DNA from: Chrysoperla carnea
Lineage: Eukaryota; Arthropoda; Insecta; Neuroptera; Chrysopidae
Direction: 5' to 3'
Length of the DNA stretch: 64,000 nucleotides
NCBI RefSeq assembly: GCF_905475395.1
Contig: NC_058342.1
Span: 36,600,140-36,664,139 of the forward strand
This document shows, piece by piece, positions 54,101 to 64,000 of this stretch; positions within the stretch are counted from its first letter, which is position 1; every line of letters begins with the position of its first letter. The translations under genes were made by a program, and so were the position numbers. The notes beneath the pieces are model-generated. The model saw only the letters and a program-made list of their open reading frames with translations, did not search any database and was not told the DNA's origin.

Positions 54101-54629
54101 AAATATCATATACGGACATCTATTGACTAAACACATGAATTAAATATTTGAAGCAAATGTGGCGCCCTCAAATTTGTTAACTTTTTTTTATTTATTTAAA
54201 AAATTTATGGTAATTTATGGTTTTTTTTTGTGTAAAACTAAAAATTGCATTTAATTAGAATATAATTAATTTAAATATGAATGGATTTGAAATCTTTTGT
54301 TTATTTTGAAATGAAAAAGGGTGGTTCTAAAATGAGTCCACCCCAAATAAAAAAAGTGGGTTCGTATTCACTTGTTGATGACGGCTGCAACTGTGGGTTG
54401 GTTAGTTGACGCGTATGGTATTGAATACGTCAAACCTATAGCTATCGATTCAACAAATATCGTCTAGAAAATTCCATATACACATTTAAACATATTTTCG
54501 GTGCAACAATGTTTTTAATGCAATAATCAAAAAATTTCAGTTCCATCTATGGAAAAAACTTAAAATCCTTACCTCCTGAGATGCCTTCTCCCACATATTG
54601 GTAACAAACATTTTCAATTTGTTTGCCAT
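46363..54629 (-). CDS. Tret1: Facilitated trehalose transporter Tret1-like, long form with 2-exon leader
   Basis: Minus-strand exons 54629-54573, 50149-49772, 47954-47829 and 47625-46363 join in phase 0 to 607 residues. The body is a 12-segment sugar porter of the major facilitator superfamily, which in insects exports and imports trehalose across the plasma membrane by facilitated diffusion. Positions in the long form: [11 protein letters not shown] at 206-216, PETPRW at 322-327, QQMSGIN at 396-402, DRLGRK at 444-449, [13 protein letters not shown] at 502-514 and PETQGRT at 572-578. The cytoplasmic N-terminus (residues 1-145) is hydrophilic, with HPHHH, repeated SIQ/STR units and a proline/serine-rich stretch. 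Long and short leaders feeding the same VLAALSVS exon parallel the isoform arrangement known for fly Tret1. The body assignment is firm; the first leader exon is inferred from its ATG, consensus donor and matching phase. Confidence 0.85.
47829..47954 (-). CDS. Tret1: Tret1 shared second exon, membrane segment 1
   Basis: This 126-base phase-0 exon encodes [20 protein letters not shown] and the first extracellular loop, ending NEEQ. It holds membrane segment 1 and is used by both leader choices. Acceptor TTATAG, donor GTTGGT. Confidence 0.94.
48026..48118 (-). CDS. Tret1: Tret1 short-form first exon
   Basis: These 31 codons run from the ATG to KYQ and fit in phase 0 to the shared exon after a 70-base intron. 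The LLRSDTFVS core matches the short isoform N-terminus of insect Tret1. Confidence 0.85.
48119..49168 (-). other. Tret1 intron and upstream region of short form
   Basis: AT-rich sequence between the short first exon and the candidate cassette exon. Apart from the promoter-like motifs I see nothing coding. Confidence 0.5.
48269..48300 (-). promoter_or_regulatory. Candidate alternative promoter of Tret1 short form
   Basis: On the minus strand TATATTAAA is followed by the palindrome GTGACGTCAC (TGACGTCA at 48277-48284), about 160 bases upstream of the short-form ATG. A TATA-like box beside a CRE-like site fits an intragenic promoter. Based on motifs only. Confidence 0.3.
49169..49261 (-). CDS. 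Candidate cassette exon in the Tret1 leader intron
   Basis: A strong acceptor (TACTTTTTTTTGCAG on the minus strand) is followed by 31 open codons starting [20 protein letters not shown] and a donor GTAAGA. It is phase 0 at both ends, so it could be spliced between the long leader and the shared exon without breaking the frame. I do not know this peptide from Tret1 proteins. It may instead be a chance open stretch or part of a nested gene. Confidence 0.3.
49772..50149 (-). CDS. Tret1: Tret1 long-form leader exon 2
   Basis: These 126 codons (phase 0 at both ends) lie between an acceptor TTACAG with a poly-T tract and the donor GTAAAT. The product is soluble and low-complexity: HPHHH, then tandem IQS units, an acidic/glycine patch, and [14 protein letters not shown]. 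It ends NYPKQ, which runs well into VLAALSVS. The frame is open further upstream, but the strong acceptor marks the likely boundary. Confidence 0.8.
50150..54572 (-). other. Tret1 long-form intron 1
   Basis: This 4.4-kb intron lies between consensus GTAAGG and TTACAG on the minus strand. It holds the fold-back element near 50398-50693 and several homopolymer runs (G-run near 53131-53146). I find no nested gene in it. Confidence 0.6.
50398..50693. mobile_element. Fold-back element in Tret1 intron 1
   Basis: Left arm with ATTGTACTAAAAAGTAGAAA and TATTTGTAAAAGCTTGAGGC; right arm carries the reverse complement with GCGTCTCAAGCTTTTACAAA and TTTCTACTTTTTAGTACAAT. Even the middle pairs (AATATCAAAAATGAATCG with CGATTCATTCTTGATATT). 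Arms of about 110 bases. A relic with GTAAAAGCTTGAGGCGCT is at 38368. Confidence 0.7.
54573..54629 (-). CDS. Tret1: Tret1 long-form leader exon 1 with start codon
   Basis: These 19 codons begin [19 protein letters not shown] and end at the consensus donor GTAAGG. The phase matches the acceptor at 50149. Upstream bases (TTTTCGAA before the ATG) show no acceptor, so this is the likely translation start. The intron to the next exon is 4.4 kb. Recognition rests on splice signal and phase rather than strong homology. Confidence 0.6.
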
Positions 54630-55967
54630 TTCGAAAAAAGTTTTATTTTTTTTCTCACAAATCACAAAAAAGTTTTTTTATTTAAATTTTATGTTCACTT
54701 CCGAAACAAAATTTTTTTTTCGCACGTGTAAAATTTTCGAATGTCAATGGTTTCAAAAAATAATAAATAATAATTTTTTGAGCGAAGCGCGCGCTGAATT
54801 GAAATAAATTCAAGACTTGCAATAGACTGAATTGTTGACAATAAGAACTTCAAATATTGAATGCTTTCTGTATGATACGCGACGTTAATATAGTACTGAT
54901 GATTCTGTGCAGGTGTCGGGGGAGGGGTAATCAGTACTCGGCTATTCGCTTAGTATTTTTTTTTTCAAAGTTTAGCGATTTATATCTTGAATTTTAAGTA
55001 ATTTTTGAATAATTTTTTTTTTTTACAAAAATAAATAAATTTCATTGTTAATCAATTTTCAATAGCACATAATAAATCAAACAGTCCAAAGTACATGTTT
55101 GGAAATTCCAGTACATGTGTAAAGTCCAATAGTCCATAAAAAAAAGGGGCTCGCCTTTCTGTTAATTGTTTTTTTTTTTTTTTTTTTGTAGGCATGTTTG
55201 TTTGTTAGTGTGACGTAGCTTATTTGTTTCAAGTGATTACATTTTTTTATGCTTGATTCATTTAAGTGTGACCATGAATCTGAAAAGTAATTAGTTTTTC
55301 ATTAGATTTTTTTTGCAATAAGAAAAAAAAATACAAATCAAAATGGAGGTTTTCCAAGAAAATGATCTGTAAAGGTATATTTCCACGAAAAAAAAACTCA
55401 GGTGAATCACCTTGTAAGACCTTCATTAACAGTGAAGTTCAAGTTACGGAAACGTCCAAATTTTTTAACCTGTGTGTCGCATTTAAGATGAAGACACCTT
55501 CACACTTTCGTCATTTATGGGAATATGAAATTTTTTAAGATATGTAACCGAAACTTGAAGCTTAAACTCAGCCTACTACAAATTGATAAATAGCGCATTA
55601 GCGCCAGAGATGGTTAGAGATATCGAAAAAAATTATATGAAAAAGTTGCTTAGAATACTTTTTTATGCCCATGAACTGATTTTCATGAGAAAATTCACAT
55701 TTTTAATATTGGTCTTAACTCAAAATTATTAGAAGTTTATTTTTTAATTTTATAACAATGGAATGTAAAAACTGGACAAATTGATAATTTAATATAAAAT
55801 TTCGATTTAAGTCGATATTTCTATGCATTAAATCATCAAATAAACTCAATTTTTGAATTTTTTGGGTCAAACTTCCCTTTTATGGAAGACACAATAAACT
55901 AATTTTCGGACGTAAAATTATTTTTAAAATGGTATTTTAAAATAATTAAAACGTTAAATTATGGGAA
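54630..55967. other. Upstream region of Tret1 long form
   Basis: AT-rich with T-runs (about 55165-55188). The long-form promoter is expected here, but no distinct element is seen. Confidence 0.4.
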
Positions 55968-56336
55968 AAAATATAAAATAAAGAAAATGGAAAAGAATTA
56001 TCCTAGCCTTAATAGTAAGATCGTACTAACTCAGATTGAGAGTCCGTTTTACTATTAAGGCTAGGACACTTATATTAACCCAAATTTGGTATTTAAGTTA
56101 AGTAAACGAGATAACATGTCACTTGTGAGTTTTATGATTCTTTAATGAATTGTTTTGAATTCATTATCAAAGATAACTTAAAAGTTATTTTACCATCTTC
56201 TTTATTTTAATTTTACCCACAATTTAACGTTTTGATTTTTTTTAAATATCATTTTAAAAATTATAATTTTTTAATATTAAAATGACGCATTTTTCCACGG
56301 AAAAAAAGTTGAATAATTCGATGAACTTTATTTAAT
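55968..56336 (+). repeat. Copy 1 of a ~365-bp inverted repeat pair
   Basis: Contains the hairpin TCCTAGCCTTAATAGTAA ... TTACTATTAAGGCTAGGA and TAAGTAAACGAGATAACATG. The outer parts also pair with one another, so each copy is itself fold-back. The partner is 58000-58360. Confidence 0.75.
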
Positions 56337-57189
56337 ATTTTTAAAAAAATTTGATTTTGAGTAATCTTTTACATGTCTTATGTCCAAGTTTTTACAACGT
56401 TTGAATCAGGATGTGGGAACAAGCTAAGATGGCGTCAACTGGGTACATGCGCGAACTGAACTAAAACTCGTCCTCCATCGAACATACCTTGTCTAATTCT
56501 ACCATCTTGTCACTCTCACAATTAAGACGAGTCTAACGACACCTTTTCAAGCTAAAATACACGAATACGCTTAGACTACAGAGTGTGCCAAGCAAATATA
56601 CATACATAAATCTCTTTTTTGCGTAATCGGATAATGATGGTTGATCACCAAAACCGATATGTCGTTGTACACGGAATTTTTTTAGGTATGTAATTTAAAT
56701 TTGGATTGAGTTAGAATCATTCTAGTTATAGGGATCATGGTAGTTATAGTCGATTTTTACTGTAATTACTGTAAATTTTGAAGGTATATGATGTAGGTAC
56801 TTGAAAAGAGATGATAGCGCAATTTGGATCGATCTATAAATAGTTTTGATAACAAAGGATCAATTTAAAAATGCTAATTTCTTGAATGTGTCGCAAAAAA
56901 GAATCATTGTCAATTGTGCTGGAGCAATAAAAGATATCCTGTTACTTATTTTTCAATACTTCGTCCAATTTTTCAATTGACACCTCAACAACAACAATGT
57001 ACAATGTGTACTAAGTTATAACTCATTAAATGATAGATCATGGCTTGTTTAAATAATGACCATTTAAAAATACACTGAGAAAACGTCCCTAAAACATTCT
57101 GCACATTCTTGTAAATATTGCCAAAATGACTGCTTACAAAACTTGGAAATTTGACACTCAATGCACCAAGTCCCTGATTATTTGCAATA
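56337..57189. other. Sequence enclosed by the 56k/58k inverted pair, left part
   Basis: No transposase or other coding frame recognised between the inverted copies. The right part holds a family A copy. Confidence 0.45.
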
Positions 57190-57480
57190 AAGTCAGTAAA
57201 AAATGTTCCTTTTAAAATAAACAACTTTTGTTTGAAATATTTTTTCGTAAACATCTCTGTTTACCCATGAGAGCAAACAAATTAGGCACAAATTTTATAG
57301 TATGTATTATTGGGGAATATCAGTTATGTGTGTGTGTGACATGAATGTATGTGGCTATATAAGAGTGGCAATCTTTCTTTACTTACATGACGTAAAAAAC
57401 AAACGATTACGTAATCTAAACTGTTTATACATGATATTTCATCAATTAACTCAATTAATTGTTTGTTTTCACTTGTTTTT
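57190..57480 (-). repeat. Family A copy, inverted
   Basis: TGTTCCTTTTAAAATAAACA, CATCTCTGTTTACCCATGAG, GGGAATATCAGTTATGTGTG and TTGTTTGTTTTCACTTG match the reverse of the long copy. Confidence 0.7.
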
Positions 57481-57999
57481 CTTCTAAAATATCAACAATG
57501 GATGCTTTCCTGGCTATAACTGTATTAGAAAAGGGTCAACGAAATACGACATTATGTCACAAAGATGGAGAGGTGTCCCTTATAACATTATTAGAATGTG
57601 ACGTTAGATGTATTACTTGGACCACTCTGTATGTAGAGAATGTCACACTAATTACCTTATTTAGAATGCAACGTGTCATATTCATTTTTTAATAAAAAAT
57701 TTATTTATTTTTGCTACGACCGAACCATTGAACTTTGTACACCCAATTTTTTTAATCTTCTAATCAACTCAAATTCATGCTAATCCAAATAGGTAGATTA
57801 ATGTTGACGTCAGTAATATTTTATTGTGTTGTTGTCGGATTTGCGCGGGTTGGCTTGTGTGCAAGAACATGTATATATTTGGAACATACCCTCACTCAAC
57901 CCCTACCTGCACAAGAGCATATTTTGTCTAATTCTACCCTGAATGACATTGGTTATATCAAAAATTATAAACTACAAATGTGAAATGAAGATTCCGTTA

Positions 58000-58360
58000 T
58001 TAAAGTTCATCGAATTATTCAACTTTTTTTAGGTGGAAAAATGCGTTACCTTAATATTAAAAAATTATAATTTTTAAAATGATATTTTAAAATAATCAAA
58101 ACGTTAAATTGTGGGAAAAAATTAAAATAAAGAAGATGGTAAAATAACTTTTAAGTTATCTTTGATAATTAATTAAAAACAATTCATTAAAGAATCATAA
58201 AACTCACAAGTGACATGTTATCTCGTTTACTTAACTTAAATAGCAAATTTGGGTTAATATAAGTATCCTAGCCTTAATGGTAAAACGGACTCTCAATCTG
58301 AGTTAGTCTGATCTTACCATTAAGGGTAGGATAACTCTTTTTCTTTATTATTATATTTTT
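58000..58360 (-). repeat. Copy 2 of the ~365-bp inverted repeat pair
   Basis: Reverse complement of 55968-56336 with few differences (CATGTTATCTCGTTTACTTA, CCTAGCCTTAATGGTAA). The pair encloses about 1.66 kb. Confidence 0.75.
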
Positions 58361-58389
58361 TCGAAATCTATTATTAAAATTATTATATT

Positions 58390-58415
58390 TTCGGGAATCG
58401 AACCCGATACCCTAA
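58390..58415 (-). repeat. B-box remnant of the SINE family
   Basis: The minus strand reads TTAGGGTATCGGGTTCGATT followed by CCCGA. This is the 3' half of the SINE head, with the TAGGGTA spacer kept. Confidence 0.5.
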
Positions 58416-59149
58416 ACCTCCTCATGGAAACATATACTTGATTGTATATATGTTAATAAATTTTGTTGTATCTAATTACTTCCAATAATATTTGCATGAT
58501 TTTCCCCGGCCATTCTGTACATTCAATTAGATTTAATTAAAAGACAATACAATTGCTGTAAGAGGTAAAGCAGTAAATAAATAGCGCGAATGCATGACTG
58601 AGTGCATGTTTTGCTTATTTTGCGTGGTAAATAATGATCCTAATGAGACATAAGCATCACTTTCTTGTTTAAATCAAGATCAATTTAACTAACAATTAAC
58701 CTTGTGGTCATCAGTGTGACCTGTGACCTGTCATCTATCATCTGACCTATAAACAAAAATTTTATTCTATTGTTTTCGGCATTTTCCATTGTTATTACAC
58801 TCAAATCAAGTAATTATGAATTTACATAATTGATCATATTATATGTATAAACATGTCAGTGACGGATTTAAGCGGTTTTCAAATGAGCAATTATTTCCCT
58901 CTAAACTTACTTAAGGAAGTACGAGTGCCAAGGCAAATTTAAGACTTGTGCTTGAAATTATTTGTTATTTATTTTCAACTTTGATCATGAATTTTATTAT
59001 GACTTCATGAAGGTGTCTGGTTTTCGTAATGTCGAAAGCTAAATAATTTGCAATTTCCGATGTTTTGAAAATCACTCCAGATATCGACAACCCCCCCCCC
59101 CAACAAAAATTTTCAGAATTGATTTAGACTTATTGAAACTTCATAAAAC

Positions 59150-59452
59150 TTTTCAAACTTTTGTTCTTTCTCTCTAACGGTTTGCAAGACCCAATTGACC
59201 TATGTTGCTCATTTACGAATTCGACCTCACTTTTTATACCCTGAACACGCTGTAAAAATTTCAGCTTGATATCTTTTTTCGTTTTTGTACACAGACGGAC
59301 ACAGACGGACAACCGGAAATGGATTAATTAGATTGAGTTTATGAACAGCTATACCAAAATTTAGTTGGTAGCATCAATATTTTTAAGCGTTACAAACTTG
59401 GAACTAAACTTAATATACTTTGATGTATTTCATATACATGGTATAAAAAAAC
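59150..59452 (+). repeat. Family A copy, right two-thirds
   Basis: CAAACTTTTGTTCTTTCTCT through GACCTATGTTGCTCATTTAC to TTTCATATACATGGTATAAA. Collinear with the right part of the long copy. Confidence 0.7.
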
Positions 59453-59777
59453 CATACATCCATGGCGCCCATACATCCTTAAAGATAGGTGAAGTTCGAT
59501 TATTGATCATAATTATATATTATTCTTGATTATTCTAGAATTCAATGTATTATTGATTTCAATCAATTATTAAAATTTGTTGATGTTAATTAATTCAGCA
59601 ATTTTCCATTCAAACTATTCAAAATGAGTTAATAATATTTTACTAATTGTGTCAAGTATGTTATCTTAGACTTTTATTGTTTGCACAAAAATATTCGCTC
59701 ATTTCAATAAAAATCGTTTAAAAATATTTTATTACGTTAGTTTTTTTTTTTATCTTTGATAAAACTTTTTTTTTAAC

Positions 59778-59832
59778 AAATGTAAATAAACAATTGACTG
59801 AGTTAACTGTTGAAATACCCTGTATCAAGGAT
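59778..59832 (+). repeat. Family A left-end fragment
   Basis: AAATAAACAATTGACTGAGT and GTTGAAATACCCTGTATC match the left end only. Confidence 0.5.
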
Positions 59833-59870
59833 TCTAATTTAACGTCACTATAGTATTCTGATTTATGTAA

Positions 59871-60312
59871 TTACTAGAGTGATACCCACCCGCTTCGCTA
59901 GGTTTAAAACTAAATTGATAAAGATTGCACTCTGTTATCCCCTTTCTATAGCACTCGAAATAATGGTAAGGATTGTTTTACACAGATAAAATATATGTAT
60001 GGTGTTCTATTTTTTTTAAATGTATAATAGTAATTATTGATTGAGTATATCAGAGAAGATGGCTGTGAAATATTTTATATCGATTTTTTTTACAGAAATC
60101 TGTAATTAATGGTAATGTCAAATAAAATTAATTTTTATTTTATTTTATTTTTTTTTTATTCATATATCTTTATAAATTATATCTCATGTGTTATTCTGAT
60201 ATATCAGCTAAATTGCTGTACAGTTTCATTAAAAACCATTCGCTAGTTTTAGTTTGAAAGCGTAACAAACAAACAAACAAACATGCTTACTTTCACATCT
60301 ATTATATATACA
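59871..60312 (+). repeat. Probable non-LTR or related repeat remnant
   Basis: It starts TACTAGAGTGATACCCACCC with GCTTCGCTAGG and ends with a CAAA-repeat (AACAAACAAACAAACA) and TACTTTCACATCTATTATA. This pairing of start and tail is often seen at the ends of insect RTE-like repeats. Class not certain. Confidence 0.3.
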
Positions 60313-60605
60313 GAGATATAGGGTAAAAATTCTAAATAAAATCATTTTTAAAAACAAATTTTTAGGTAAAGGGCCCTCATAAGATGAAAGGGGAAAAAAA
60401 GAAACAACGTAAAACTTATTTTTTTGTCAATTACTTTATTAGCAAAGTTCTACTATAATAGATTAATAAACGGTAGATTATTTGATAAATAAAATTTAAT
60501 AAATCATTAAGTAATAGTTTACAACATAATATCAAAACATATCTACTGTGCCATACACTCGTACAAAGTCATGGTCGAATTTTATAGAATTCACCGTACA
60601 GAATA

Positions 60606-60683
60606 CAGGCTGAGATATTTTAATCTCTATATTTTAATTACAAAACGAGATATTTAATGTATAGATTAAAATGACTCACTCTG
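60606..60683. mobile_element. Very short TA-flanked MITE, 78 bp
   Basis: CAGGCTGAGATATTTTAATC at the left and GATTAAAATGACTCACTCTG at the right are imperfect inverted repeats flanked by TA. The termini resemble the CAG ends of the 3988 and 28711 elements. Confidence 0.5.
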
Positions 60684-61294
60684 TATATGTATCAATAGTG
60701 TACCGATAAGACCCGTTCATTGCTTTCAATAAACCATGAATAAAATAAAATTCGAAAAAGACCAACAAATTTTGAATAATTGCCAAATAAAATATGGATT
60801 TAAATTATAATTGAAATCGTATGAGTGGGCTTAAACGTAAAAAAAGAATATTTTTTTATTTACAGACGTAAATTTTCTATAATTACTTGGACGAAAATTA
60901 TAAATAAATTTCCATTCATTTCTAGAATCGAATTCTTTCATGTGATTCATACATGTTTACTGCGCGTATTATAACGATTTAATTTTCTTTTATTTGCATT
61001 TAGTTAAGTTGTTCAACCGTATTTTTCGAAATATGATAATTCGTCACATCGTGTTATTTTTATTCGATGTGAAAGGTTGTCTTAACAGTTCGATATATAA
61101 GGTTGACCCTCACACGCTCTATTATTAAGCCAATATCGATATTAATCAATGTATTGATTGTCTGAAAAATGTATGTTTTAGCAAACATATTGTACGACAG
61201 CGACTGGACTATGTTAATAATGTTTGCACAATATGATATGTTTAAAACTGTCTTAACTATTTTGATTTGAATAGAGTATACGAGAATCAGATAC

Positions 61295-61406
61295 CTATCG
61301 ACTCTGCGTTTCTTTAGAGTAGTGCTGGATTGCTGGTGATGCAAGTACGTGGAATATTCCGTTTCATTTTCAATTTTAAACTGTTGACTGTGCGTTTTAC
61401 TTCCAT
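61295..61406 (-). CDS. Possible internal exon of an unidentified minus-strand gene
   Basis: A 112-base stretch lies between the acceptor TTTTGTAG and the donor GTATCT. One frame (phase 1 in, phase 2 out) reads SKTHSQQFKIENETEYSTYL followed by HHQQSSTTLKKRRVD. It is GC-richer than its flanks and polar, like coding sequence. A second frame is also open over most of it and begins with ATG. No family is recognised and no partner exon fits with certainty. Confidence 0.25.
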
Positions 61407-61589
61407 CTACAAAATAAATCGCAATTTTATATATAACAGTGTCACGAAATTTAAATGATTACTACCACTTAAGTGGACGGTAAGTCTGTTAAACGGATTA
61501 TAGTCCGTTTTGATTAAATAGATGCTTAAGGTATGTGATATTCGCACGATAGATTGCGTACAAAACTGAAATTACAAACAAAGGCGTCA

Positions 61590-61690
61590 TGTTAGAGATA
61601 AAACAAAAGTTTAAATAAAAAAAATAAACAACTTTTGTTTGAAATATTTTTTTGAAAACATCACTGTTTACCCGCGAGGGCGTAAATTAC
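61590..61690 (-). repeat. Family A central fragment, inverted
   Basis: GTTAGAGATAAAACAAAAGT, AATAAACAACTTTTGTTTGA and CATCACTGTTTACCCGCGAG match the middle of the family. Confidence 0.6.
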
Positions 61691-62267
61691 GACAAAACTT
61701 TGTTGTCTATTTTCTCCAAAAACTCTTAAAGATATTATATTATTCATCAATTTTAATATTGCCTCCATAACATCAATAATATTGGCTGTGGCGTGAGGTA
61801 GTCCGTTTCTAGACTACATACTTATATATAGAAGTGCTATGAGAATTAACACCAAATTTTTTAATAATAATCGTCTAATACTCAAACAAATCATGAACAG
61901 TAAAGTATTCAGCCATTACTCAGTACTTACAATAATTCCTAATCAAAACATATTAATTTGAGATAATTCGAGATATCTCGTTTTTAGTTTATTATTGATA
62001 AACTACAATAAATATTAATAGTTAATCGAGAATAATCGATATTGTAAATCGATATATGTTTATACTTGCAATATATGGGTATGCACATAAAGTATTCTTT
62101 TCATTAATTTAAAATTAATTTATTTAAATCACTTTCCTTGCAATTATACGTCATTTTCGTAAGACTGGATAAGATTTTCATGATTCTTACGTCAACCTAT
62201 TTGTCTTAACCTTGCGAGTGCTTCTGAAGATATGCCAATAATGGAAATTCAATATGGCGACCACCAA
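61691..62267. other. Non-coding interval
   Basis: Nothing recognised; TATCGAT-type palindromes near 62020-62060. Confidence 0.45.
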
Positions 62268-62736
62268 ACGTTTGAAAATATTGATGCTGCCAACAAAATT
62301 TTGGTACAGGTGTTCATAAAATCATCTAATTAGTCCGTTTTCGGTTGTCTGTCTGCCTGTCTGTCAACACGATTACTCTAAAACGAAAAGAGATATCAAG
62401 TTGAAATTTTTATAGCGTATCCAGGACATAACTGAGGTCGAGTTCGTAAATGAACAACATAGGTCAATTGGGTCTTGGATCCATCCAGGGGCCATCTTGT
62501 AAACCGTTAGAGATATAACAAAAGCTTAATCTTAAAAAATGTTCCTTATAAAAAAATAAACAACTTTTGTTTGAAACATTTTTTCGTAAACAGCAATGTT
62601 AATCTGTGAGCGTGCGAATTCTGCGCAAATTGTGTATTATATGGGAATATCAGTTGATAGAGTCATCAACACTTTCTATACATGGTATTTCAACAATTAA
62701 CTCAGTCAATTGTTTGTTTTCACTTGTTTTTTAAAT
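62268..62736 (-). repeat. Family A copy, inverted, nearly full length
   Basis: This copy runs from TATTGATGCTGCCAACAAAA through CTGTCTGCCTGTCTGTCAAC and CGTTAGAGATATAACAAAAG to CAATTGTTTGTTTTCACTTG. It is the second most complete copy. Confidence 0.75.
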
Positions 62737-63249
62737 AATTTTTTTTAAATTTACTACCGTGTTGTTCAAAAGTTCACACTTTGTGAACTTATGTCTTTAT
62801 TCCAGTCCAGCCAACTAATCATTCATCAATTACAGTTGTACCAATCTGAATTGAATCTTCTAATGAATTGAATCAATAAAGTTATGATTACATTATTGAT
62901 TATCAAGATGGAATGAAGTCATTGAAATTGAAATAGTATTGTATTTATGGTGTTATCACTAATTTGTATTTGTGATATCAGTAAAGTAAACATGAGAATA
63001 TCTGTTATTTATAAATATTAATTACAAATATGACACGATAAATGACGAATCAAATTCACACGGCGCGGCGCGTATACTTATCTTACAGCTTAAAAGTAAA
63101 ATGAAGTCACCTTGAAATTGAAATGTTTTTAGTTTTCTTATCACTATTATCAAGTTCTTTGAATTTCTTGACACACCTCCATAAATATCATATTTATTTT
63201 AGTTATTATTGCCAATTTTTATTGACGTTCAAATCGTATCGATTTTTTA

Positions 63250-63450
63250 CCCCGACTACGGTGAGACTTATGTGTTTAACTTTGTATGTATGTATGTATC
63301 GTCAGGCTAGCTTAACGACCTGGTATATCGGACTCAGGCGTTCAATACCGACTAAAAACCGTCTTTTATCTCTTAACTTTAATTCCCGAGGTATACAACC
63401 GCTAGGAATTACTTCGCGGGAAGGCTTAAGAGGGGGCTTCTTATTCCCTT
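63250..63450 (+). repeat. Probable dispersed repeat with GTAT tract
   Basis: TACCCCGACTACGGTGAGAC is followed by GTATGTATGTATGTATCG and a GC-richer stretch. A CCCCGACTACG head before a TGTA tract is familiar from insect dispersed repeats. A 127-codon frame crosses it but has no recognisable protein features. Confidence 0.3.
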
Positions 63451-63960
63451 ATTTCAGGAGAAAATGTTACATATTTTTTACATCGTGCGATTTTGTCGGG
63501 TTTTAGTTTTGAAATTTCTTTTTTATTATCTCAAAAATCTCAATTTTTATCACATTATTCAGTTTCAAAAACTCATTTATATAATTTTTTATGCGATTAT
63601 TATTATCAAAAATCACGTTTTTGTACCCGTTCTAGGAAATTGGCGTTTCAAAAATTTAAAATATAATTTATAAAATATCAAACACACCTCTTTTCTTGAT
63701 TTTAAATTTACGATCACGTATATTTGAAGAAGAAAAGTTGATTGAAAAAGAAAAGATTGGGGATTAATCGGAAAGTTACTGAAAATTCTCAACCAGGGAA
63801 ATAGGTAGGGGCTAAAAGTTCCTACCTATGCATCAGTATACTCCATCGGTAATTTAAGTTTGGGGTATCTAATACCGAAAGTCAAATTTTCATCCGCGAA
63901 TTTTATTGATAAAACTATTTTGTGATGAAAATTGTAAAGAGAAACTTTTTTTTCACTCAC

Positions 63961-64000
63961 TTCACGTTGTGGAGTATTTTCATTGGCGTCGTTAAAGAAG
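63961..64000 (-). CDS. Partial exon at window edge, unidentified gene
   Basis: The last 40 bases, read on the minus strand, are open in two frames. The better one gives FFNDANENTPQRE. They end at a consensus donor GTGAGT (63960-63955), and the base composition is higher in GC than the intronic-looking sequence below. The exon would begin beyond the window. No family can be named from 13 residues. Confidence 0.3.

Noticed and set aside
63123-63506. 127-codon open frame
   Set aside because: It runs through AT-rich sequence and a probable dispersed repeat with a GTAT tract; no domain or credible start context.
63675-63783. Possible minus-strand exon ending in GAGGTGTGT
   Set aside because: Open for about 35 codons after a CAG, but the encoded peptide is a low-complexity Phe/Leu/Asn-rich run and would be open by chance in this composition.

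Overview
The window looks like nuclear DNA of an insect. It is roughly 70% A+T, its protein-coding genes have spliceosomal introns with GT/AG borders, and the three recognisable genes are an insect-specific sodium-channel subunit (tipE), CaMKI, and a Tret1-type trehalose transporter. Short TTAGG/TTGGG tracts, the usual insect telomere motif and its variant, argue against flies and mosquitoes, which have lost that repeat. I cannot place the order.

Layout. From 1 to about 5.9 kb the sequence is repeat-rich and non-coding: a tRNA-derived SINE, one copy of a dispersed repeat called family A below, and a TA-flanked MITE. A single-exon tipE orthologue lies at 6106-7260 (+), followed by a GC-richer patch with nuclear-receptor-like half sites and a CRE palindrome. 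From 7.7 to 24 kb I find no convincing gene, only a hAT-like MITE (9293-9697), a four-unit ~314-bp tandem satellite (15.3-16.55 kb), non-LTR retrotransposon debris and a 751-bp TA-flanked DNA element (22941-23691).

CaMKI runs on the minus strand from 39598 to 24159 in seven coding exons and gives an intact 364-residue kinase. Its second intron (26034-39264, 13.2 kb) collects mobile DNA: a MITE, an LTR fragment with primer-binding site, a SINE fragment, non-LTR 3' ends, a TTGGG/TTAGG array joined to a long GGT tract, and two family A copies. The last intron carries another non-LTR 3' end.

Tret1 lies on the minus strand from 54629 to 46363. Two alternative 5' ends splice to the same two downstream exons. 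One is a long leader of two exons 4.4 kb apart (607 residues); the other is a short first exon at 48118-48026 (493 residues). A further in-phase candidate exon sits at 49261-49169. From 54.7 kb to the end I see inverted repeats, more family A copies, one possible internal exon (61406-61295, minus) and one partial exon with a consensus donor at the window edge (64000-63961, minus). These two may belong to a further minus-strand gene that I cannot identify.

The three genes do not form a pathway. tipE and CaMKI are typical of excitable tissue, and Tret1 moves the main blood sugar. I do not see a clear new biological system. The most unusual signals are the link between non-LTR 3' ends and telomere-like TTAGG tracts, the telomere-like array fused to a triplet array inside CaMKI, and the alternative leader exons of Tret1.
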